From Zygnema cylindricum (Eukaryota > Streptophyta > Zygnematophyceae > Zygnematales > Zygnemataceae): DNA of 64,000 nucleotides. The translations under genes were made by a program, and so were the position numbers. Below, one piece after another: positions 57,201-64,000 of this stretch (the first letter of the stretch is position 1; each line of letters opens with the position of its first letter). The DNA is taken from NCBI GenBank assembly GCA_037447655.1, contig JBBHKE010002568.1, positions 466,533-530,532 on the forward strand, read 5' to 3'. The notes beneath the pieces are model-generated. The model worked only from the letters and a program-made list of their open reading frames with translations, was not told the origin of the DNA and searched no databases.

Positions 57201-58411
57201 TTAGAGGAAGTTATTTACATGAAGCAACCAGAGGGGTATGCAAAAAAAGGGAAAGAAAATCAGGTCTGTAAATTGTTGAAGTCCCTTTATGGGTTGAAGC
57301 AAGCCCAACGACAGTGGAACCTGAAACTGGATGAATTTCTTACAAATCTTGGCTTTACTAAAATCAGCTCGGATCATTCAGTTAAAGTAATGGAAAGGGA
57401 AGATCAAGAGATATAAATTGCTGTTTATATTGATGATTTGTTGCTCTTGAGTAAATCAATTAAAATAATTATTAAAACTAAAAATAGCTCTAAATTCTCG
57501 GTTCGAAATGAACGATATAGGGGAGGCTAAGTATATTTTGGGAATTCATATAGAAATGGATAGAAAACATAGACTAATTTATTTCACACAGAAGGAAGCC
57601 ATTGGGAACATGCTTGAGAGGTTCGGCATGTGGGAGGCAAAAGGGAGTGATACTCCTATGGAGTTTAGACAAAAAATAGAGGGGAAGGAATAACATGGTA
57701 GGGTTGTGATTGATGATTTTTTAGAGTCAAGGGAGGCAGATTCTATGTCCTCCATTCCTTACAGGCAGATTGTCAGAAGTCATATCTACTTCATGAATTG
57801 CACCCGTCCGGATATTGCAGCAGCTGTTGGATCTTTAAGCCGAAGTTTGCAAAATCTAAAAAAGTGAGAATGGAGGTAGCAAAGAGAGTTCTTCGATATC
57901 TTGCTGGAACTTAAAACCTCCGTCTCTTTGTCAGTGGAGAAGAAGTGAAAATTCAGACATGGAGGGATGCGAGCTATGGAGATATGCCAAGCCGACACTC
58001 TACCACCGGATATATTCTAAAGATTGGAAGTGGGACATGCTCCTGTAGGAGCAAAATTCAGAAGGTGACATCTCAGTCTACCATGGAGGTTGAGTACATG
58101 GCGGCTAGCTCAACTGTCAATGAGGTACTTTGGGTAAATTCTCTCCTCTAAGAGCTTTTGTTTATGCAGTCTTGACCTCAGATAGTCTGGTGTGACAATC
58201 AAGTTGCTATTGTTATTGCATCTAACCCTAGCCATCACTTTATGAGCAAACACATTGATATCAAGCTACACTTTGTGAGAGAGAAGGTTATGGGAAGGGT
58301 TTTGAAACTCAGTTATTTACCGGATGAGCAGATGGTTGCAGATATGATGACTAAACCCTTGCCTGCACCTAAATTAAAGTTTTGTAAAGAGGCATGTGGC
58401 CTAAGTGACTA
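54242..58411 (+). pseudogene. Copia gag-pol of element 5, lightly damaged
   Basis: Gag starts MGPPLRISVFDVREYLYW and continues through three stops to a zinc knuckle CIYCYNNGYSYKFC (54868-54900), where the usual His is Tyr. Protease has WIMDSVSSSHM (DSG changed to DSV). Gag-pre-integrase WHKRLGHVHNERL is followed by the integrase catalytic boxes HPDV, SDNGGEY and EQNGVAERL (55510-56200). A 160-bp tandem duplication (56217-56376 and 56377-56531) repeats VFGSKCF...IVRNV and shifts frame. After a poly-Pro run at 56717-56760 comes reverse transcriptase (56995-57690, YIDD present, about 12 codons missing at LVAKE-TFLPIV). RNase H spans 57720-58411, ending KLKFCKEACGLSD. Confidence 0.9.
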
Positions 58412-58420
58412 GTAGAGTCT

Positions 58421-58435
58421 AAAGCTTTAGGGGAG
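58421..58435 (+). other. Polypurine tract of element 5
   Basis: AAAGCTTTAGGGGAG immediately precedes the 3' LTR. Confidence 0.65.
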
Positions 58436-59332
58436 TGTTGTTTTGTGAAAGCTTTAGTCCTCTGTATGCCTTGGAATGTGAGGAAGTGAGTGTTTCGGGA
58501 CTTAGAATGTTTTTCAGTAAGTCCGATTCACTACGAACCAGAATTGGTGTTACAGTGACTCATTTGAGGAGTACTCCGATAAATACACTCCCAGAATACG
58601 CGACGTTACAAGGGAGGACGTATTTCGGAATATCCGTTTGTTGGTGTACGGATACACATAAAGACCGAAGTGACACTTGGCGTTTTACATAGACCAAAAT
58701 AACACTTGGCGGTTTACCTATGGATCTGAATTTGATATGTGGGCGGCGGACGGAGACCGAAGACAACTGTTGGTCAGAGTGGATCATTTACACGATGATT
58801 CGAAGTGGAATACGGAACCCTAGGTTGTTGTAAATATTCGTTTGATTTGGTCTTTGTCTTTATTTGATTAGTTGATTTGTGTAGAATACTTTTTGGTTGA
58901 CATACCTTATCATTTCGGGTATACGCATAGTATTACGTATGTTAGGTAGATAGATGTACGACAGGTATGCCTCCTTACGTTCGGTAGTGAAGATTCTGTG
59001 TATATAAGTAGGACTTAGTCATTTTTGGAGTTATGAACACTTTGTAGTCAAAAACTGTACAACCTGTTTTTGGCATTTTCATCTGTGAATATCTCACAGA
59101 TCTGTGGGCAGAAGTTTTTGAAATTTGAAATTTTGTGTGCGTGTTCATCCTGATATTATCTGCATTGTGGTATATTAGCAGATCTATTTTTTTTTGGTTT
59201 GTGTTTTATCAACTCTTGAAGTTGCTGTAAATTCAGACCGGTTTTTGTGAGAGTTTCTTGCTTGGTTTGGTTCGAGATGACTACACCGACATCCTCATCG
59301 TTTTCGGTTGCGGCTGTTGTCTCAAAACAACA
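58436..59332 (+). repeat. 3' LTR of copia element 5
   Basis: 897 bp, TGTTGTTTTGTGAAAG to CAAAACAACA; aligns throughout with 53394-54237. Confidence 0.85.
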
Positions 59333-59436
59333 AAAATAACAGTGAACCTTCTTTTCTTAGTTCTTGTGACAAATCTTTCTCATCTAAGACAGTTGTAGAT
59401 ATGATATTTTGGCTAAGCTGTGGAATATATATATCA
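59333..59436 (-). pseudogene. Copia protease/pre-integrase fragment (composite, 3' copy resumes)
   Basis: It continues the sequence broken at 53393: minus-strand match to 60785-60890 (LSQSIISTTVLDEK-like region). At about 59437 it joins directly to RNase H sequence of the upstream copy, the internal duplication junction. Confidence 0.7.
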
Positions 59437-61388
59437 AAACATATCCAGAAGTTGACCTTCTGAGTGGCACATCTCCATAACTAGCATCTCTCCAAGCGGT
59501 GATGTTAGTATTCTCCCATCCCAGATTTAACCATAATTCCCTTGTTCCCACAAGATATCTCATTACCCATTTGGCTGCCTCCCAATCTTTATTTCTCAAA
59601 TTATTTAGACTTTTACTCATAACTCCTATAGTTGCCGTTAAGTTCGGACGTGTACAATTCATAAAGTAGATCAAGCTTTCTACAATTTTTCGAAAGGGAA
59701 TATTTTGCATATATTTATGTTCTTCTAGAATAAGCTGATCATCCAGAACTATTACTCCCATTTGAACATTCCCCTCACTAACCCTTTTAAGTTCCATGGG
59801 AGTAGAGCAACAGTTGGCTTGTCCATCTGAAATTTTTGAAGCATATTACCGATTGCTTCTTTCTGAGTTAGTCTGATTATTTCCCTGTCTCCATCCCTTT
59901 CCCTTTGTATTCCCAAAATGTACTTAGCTTCTCCTAAGTGTTTCGTATCAAATCGCCTAGTCAAACTAGACAAATCTGGTTTTTTACCAGTCCACCTCTC
60001 ATATGGAGTTTTATTTTTATTAGCTAAACTTATGATCTTTTTTTTAATGAAGTTTGCATAATTCATAGCTTCTGCTGAAAACCGCAAGCCTATTCTCTTA
60101 TCAGTTAGCACACTCCTTGACCTATCTCCAAGTGTTCTATTAAGTCTTCCGGCTACTCCATTTTGCTCCGGATTATGGGGAACAATTTTCTGATGATGAA
60201 TTCCTTCGTTTATTAAAAACTCTTTGAACTCATTTGAGGTGTACTCCCCCCCATTATCACTTCTTTCTTCTTTTATGGAGGTCTCATGAAGTTTCTCACT
60301 CCAAACTTTATATTCCTTAAAGTACCGCAACACTTCTCACTTATGATTAATGAAATATACCTTAGTATATCTAGACCAATCATCGGTGATGGTCAACATA
60401 TACCTTTTCCCTCTGTGTGAGAGATATCTCGTCGGTCCCCACACATCCGTGTATACAAGCTCCAAGACCTTCTCTCTCCTGTAAGTGTCAACCTTTGGGA
60501 AAGGAAGTCTATGGATCTTCCATTGTGCGTAACGGCTAGAATCATCTACCATTTCAGATTCCTCAAACTTTACCCCATCCACTATTCCCTGGGTCTTCAT
60601 TTTTTTTAATCTATCTATTTTTTTTAATCTATCTAGATGCTCATGTCCAAGTCTCTTATGCCACAACATAATATAAGTTACACAAGAGTAGAGGGCACCT
60701 TTCTTTTCATTGTAAAGTATAATTCTGAACATTCGTTGGCTACCCTTTTCAGTTATGAAATAGACCTCACTATCAAACTAACACTGAACCTTCCTCTCTT
60801 AGTTCTGGTGACAAAAATTTTCTCATCTAAGACAACTGTAGAGATCAGATTTTCGCTAAGTTGTGGTATATATAGCACATCTCAAAGAGTGACAATGGAG
60901 ACTTTCCCTTCAATTAGGAGCTTTAGATCCACTGATCCTATTAGGTTTGAACTCTACCATCCCCATATTCTATCTCAAGAAAGGGGATCTTCCTCAACTT
61001 TGTAAACCTCCTTTTATCTTTGCACATATGCATAAATACTCCCGAATCGATGATCCACCCTTCCTCCGAGGGTTCCTTCTTACCTCCAAATGCACATTTT
61101 TGCTTTCTTGGTATTTCCATTTGATTATCTTCTTTCTTATTACAGAGAAGCTTCGCTATCTCCTCTTTGTTGTTGTTTGCATGCTTGTATTTGATACTTA
61201 ATTCTTCCATGCTGGTGCAATCCGGTGTTCTGCAAAAGTGACAAACGCCTGTTTTAGGAGCTCATATTTCTTGTTCATTCGGTTGTCCTCCTCCTTTTCC
61301 CTATTAGATAACGCCTATTGTTCATTCGGTTGTCCTCCTCTTTTTTCCTAATAGATAACGCATGAACTATCTTTTTTGGCCACCGTAG
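59437..61388 (-). pseudogene. Copia gag-pol remnant (composite, 5' copy)
   Basis: Minus strand from 61388: short gag relic; protease near 61060-61020 (WIIDSGVFMHM, Ala-Ser replaced); pre-integrase and integrase 60780-59980 (LWHKRLGHEHLDRLK, SDNGGEYTSNEF, EQNGVAGRL); then the same integrase-to-reverse-transcriptase deletion junction at about 59965 as at 52608; RNase H to 59437. No reverse transcriptase core, so it could not move alone. Confidence 0.85.
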
Positions 61389-61405
61389 GTGGTGGGCCCA
61401 TAACC
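61389..61405 (-). other. Primer-binding site of the composite element, half-tRNA-iMet type
   Basis: The plus strand reads GTGGTGGGCCCATAACC, identical to 17 bases of plant initiator tRNA-Met around its CAT anticodon. The minus strand is therefore complementary to the tRNA. It abuts the LTR with no gap. Confidence 0.85.
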
Positions 61406-62331
61406 TAAAATTTTGTGGGCTCTATTGCCCCACATAATGCATAGTTTAAAAGTAGCCACTACGATAACATCAACCCACTTTGGTTTCCCCAATAATAACC
61501 GCCACCTTGGTAGGTAATGACTTTGACCAGCTTCACTTCTGTGAGGACAAGACTCCCCTGAGTCCAATGCAAAAAGGGTCATTGAATTTGCTCCCCTAAG
61601 CAATTGATCATTGAATTTGCTCCTCTGAGCAATTAGTTATGGCTGGCCAAAGACGACTTATTTAAACAGAAGGTCACATGGAGAGAGACGCCTCAAATAT
61701 TACTAAGTCCTAGTGTGCCTACTCTCAGCTACCTCTTACTAAAACCTAGTCGAATAGGAACATTGTATAGTACAAAAAGGTAGAGTGGTCGATGTACTTA
61801 TTGTACGGCCATAGTACGACATGGCCTTCAAGATGACGCTTGTCAAATCGAGAGCCGTGGTTCCTCCTCCCATCTTTTCTAGTATCTTATAATGTGGTGC
61901 CACGTGGCATTGCGTGACGCTATCTCCAAAGGCTGCCAAAAGCTCATTCTCGTTGGCGGCTGCAACGACGGCCGTCCGATCAATTGAGTTTACATTGTTG
62001 AGATTCGCGTTCGTGCATGAATTGTTTGACATGCGTCTCGTAGTCAGTTTGGTGTGAATTAGCTATCCTGTCACAGTTTAAGTACATAGCAAACCTGATG
62101 AGTTCATCGTTCCGTTGACGGCTTAATGGTTAAGGCGACCCATTGTATATAGTCGGTGGGACCTAAGTACAAATCCTGTCAGGTGCGGCATTTTGGTAAA
62201 AATGCCATCTTCTTCAGTCTGCCACCCTTGTGAATAGCGTAGCAGCCATGACGTGTCTTTCATTTTCTCTCTCTATCTCGTTAGAGACTAAACTAAAAAT
62301 AGAGTTAATATATAAATTACCTTTTTCAACA
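61406..62331 (-). repeat. 5' LTR of the composite copia element
   Basis: 926 bp; minus strand starts TGTTGAAAAAGGTAATTT and ends CACAAAATTTTA (CA mutated to TA). A local duplication (CATTGAATTTGCTCC) lies at 61581-61625. tRNA-like module at 62112-62188. Confidence 0.85.
62112..62188 (+). other. tRNA-like module antisense in an LTR
   Basis: A-box TTAATGGTTAAGGCG (62123-62137) and weak B-box AGTACAAATCC (62167-62177); acceptor ends only partly pair. Same LTR position as the other copies. Confidence 0.5.
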
Positions 62332-62336
62332 GGACA

Positions 62337-64000
62337 AATACAGAGTTGAAATTTGCAAATCATGTAACAATCGATCATTGGTTATTTTGGTAGGTTAATT
62401 GCGATAATGTAATATACTTGACTCTACATATTGCTTTACATTTGTCCAAAATGGTAACAAGTTAAAAACTGGTGAATTTTCCCGCTATATTTAGCCACAC
62501 TCAAGTGACTTGTGTATAAAAAGTCATTAATCTCTGAGTTTATTGATTGTTGTAACCTTTTATCCCTTGGTAGCGAATGAACCTGGTTCCGTAGTAAAGT
62601 CAAACTCTTATTCGGCGAACCATTTTCGTTTGTCGACTGATTCATGATTTTTGTGTGACGAAAAGTCATGGTTATAAACCTTTTAAAGTCCTACTTAAAT
62701 TGGGAATTTAGAATGTTCTTGTGTCACTTGAGGAATAAAGATTGTGTCAGTTAACTAGCAGTCACCAATTTCTTTGTTTTTTTGTGGTTCGGACAACCAA
62801 ACTCATAGACACTATATTTTTTAGTCATTTCTGGGTAAGATGACTGCCAAGACTAGTTCGCAAGACAATATTATAACTCAACGTGTAAATGTTGGAGATA
62901 GTTTGTCATAGCGACATGAGTCCTCACAAGGCACGCGCGTGTTAGGTTAGTGAGAGGGCAAAAGCTTATTCGATATGTGAGTGGGCACAAACATGTTAGC
63001 CTTGTGAGTTTGATGATCTATGACAATCACTAAATGTTGAACCTTTTTAACATCGCCACCACTTAGTCGTTAACGCACAATTTATGATCGAGCGATTCTT
63101 GATTCCAAAGGAAGCAGTTGGTCAATCTACTAAGGTACAATTTCGCGTGATACTTGATTTTATCGAGATGTACGAAAGTGAGTCGACGCTAGAGAATTAT
63201 TAATATTGCCGCCATGTGTGGGACAAGGCTATATGCAACGTTACTCGGTATTCGTTCAACGCAATATGCGATTTTATAATAAGGATTAACATTCAATGAC
63301 AGTCTTTGGTATTATGTGATACAGATCGATTGACCAGGGAAATTCGGCAAAATATCGAGACCTAAAGACAACCTATGATTCTACTTGAGTCGGCATGCGG
63401 CGAATTATGCGCAGATGTCATCAAAACATTGGACCACATTTGGTCATGCAATTCTCGATTAACATCACGGAGGAGTTACGATTGCAAGGCAAGCTTTTGA
63501 ATCTTCACATTGGCGATTTCCAATCCACATTTGGATGGCGGGAATTTCCATAGGTTGGAACAAATGTGAAGAATGTTGTTTTGACGTTTTGCAATAAAAT
63601 CTTCCGAGAAATGTTTACAAAGTTTAAATATTTTTAAAGATTTTTGAAAATATTTGAAGATTTGGGATGGTTTTGCAAGTATCATAGACATTTTGGAAGG
63701 TTGTAACTCCTTATAAATGAGTGTTTTTTGAGGCATTTTAGCATTTGAAATAAAAAATAAGGAATGGTTGTGGATTTAAAAATATATATATATTTTTTAT
63801 GGACTTTCACTTAATTCCCTTTAAAGTTTTTAGAGATAAAAGTCGAAGGAAAATGAAAAATTGACATTTTTTTTTCACCATTTTAAGAGAAAATCGTATG
63901 TTTATGTTTAAGGCAAACATCGAAAGACAAGGAAAAAAAGAGTTACAAAAAGATGCAATATTAGCTGAAAAATAGTTACACGGAGATTTTTTTTTTTATA
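62337..64000. other. Intergenic, no gene recognised
   Basis: AT-rich DNA with short frames lacking family signatures. No LTR, MITE end or tRNA seen. Confidence 0.5.

Larger units (their letters stand above)
53394..59332 (+). mobile_element. Ty1/copia element 5, nested, best preserved
   Basis: 5' LTR 53394-54237, internal 54238-58435, 3' LTR 58436-59332. The flanking pentamers are AAACT (53389-53393) and AAAAT (59333-59337). The interrupted target can be read in the sister sequence near 60780. Its LTRs differ from the host family, but the primer-binding site is of the same type. Confidence 0.85.
49817..62336 (-). mobile_element. Composite Ty1/copia insertion (12.5 kb) with 5-bp target duplication
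   Basis: The outer LTRs (49822-50727 and 61406-62331) are flanked by identical GGACA pentamers at 49817-49821 and 62332-62336. Read on the minus strand: 5' LTR, primer-binding site, gag, protease, integrase, RNase H, then a second protease, integrase, RNase H, then polypurine tract and 3' LTR. The internal region is thus partly duplicated. A complete copia element (53394-59332) and a solo LTR (51397-52318) are nested inside. Confidence 0.8.

Noticed and set aside
59165-59185. TGGTATATTAGCAG as a conventional primer-binding site of element 5
   Set aside because: It lies inside the LTR; the LTR pair aligns beyond it to 59332, and the real internal junction is at 54238.

Overview
This window looks like a repeat-rich nuclear fragment of a streptophyte (a land plant or a close algal relative). 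The evidence is an intron-rich mitochondrial HSP70 gene, cell-wall GH16 (xyloglucan endotransglucosylase-like) genes, plant-type Ty1/copia elements, and primer-binding sites matching plant initiator tRNA-Met. I cannot name the species. Genes are spliced, AT-rich introns are large, and most of the window is mobile DNA.

Layout. 1-5112: 3' end of a GH16 gene plus downstream DNA, which is copy 1 of a tandem segmental duplication. 5113-10639: decayed plus-strand copia element. 13380-17566: complete seven-exon GH16 gene; 16503-20497 is copy 2 of the duplication. 20670-30390: cluster of small non-autonomous DNA elements (TA-target, 8-bp-target and foldback types). 30875-35340: minus-strand copia remnant. 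36514-45606: minus-strand, 11-exon mitochondrial HSP70. 46389-47095: PIF/Harbinger-like element. 49822-62331: 12.5 kb composite copia insertion with a perfect 5-bp target duplication; it contains a solo LTR and a second, better preserved copia element. 62337-64000: nothing recognised.

The two cellular genes appear unrelated in function. The GH16 product is predicted to be secreted. It has an N-terminal helical domain resembling pectin methylesterase/invertase inhibitors, then a GH16 domain that has lost its catalytic signature, then an intact GH16 domain; I do not know this architecture as a described family. The HSP70 is a matrix chaperone with a two-exon presequence.

Strongest observations: (1) the inhibitor-like/dead-GH16/live-GH16 protein, whose two GH16 halves share exon lengths (101 and 191 bp) and phases; (2) copia elements whose primer-binding site complements the anticodon arm of initiator tRNA-Met rather than its 3' end, with the gag ATG inside that site; (3) tRNA-like modules in antisense within copia LTRs; (4) a TG...CA insertion built from a tRNA-like head plus about 19 hairpin-bearing tandem repeats; (5) repeated copies of an HSP70 exon end plus splice donor inside the following intron. 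All are sequence readings without database search or transcript support.
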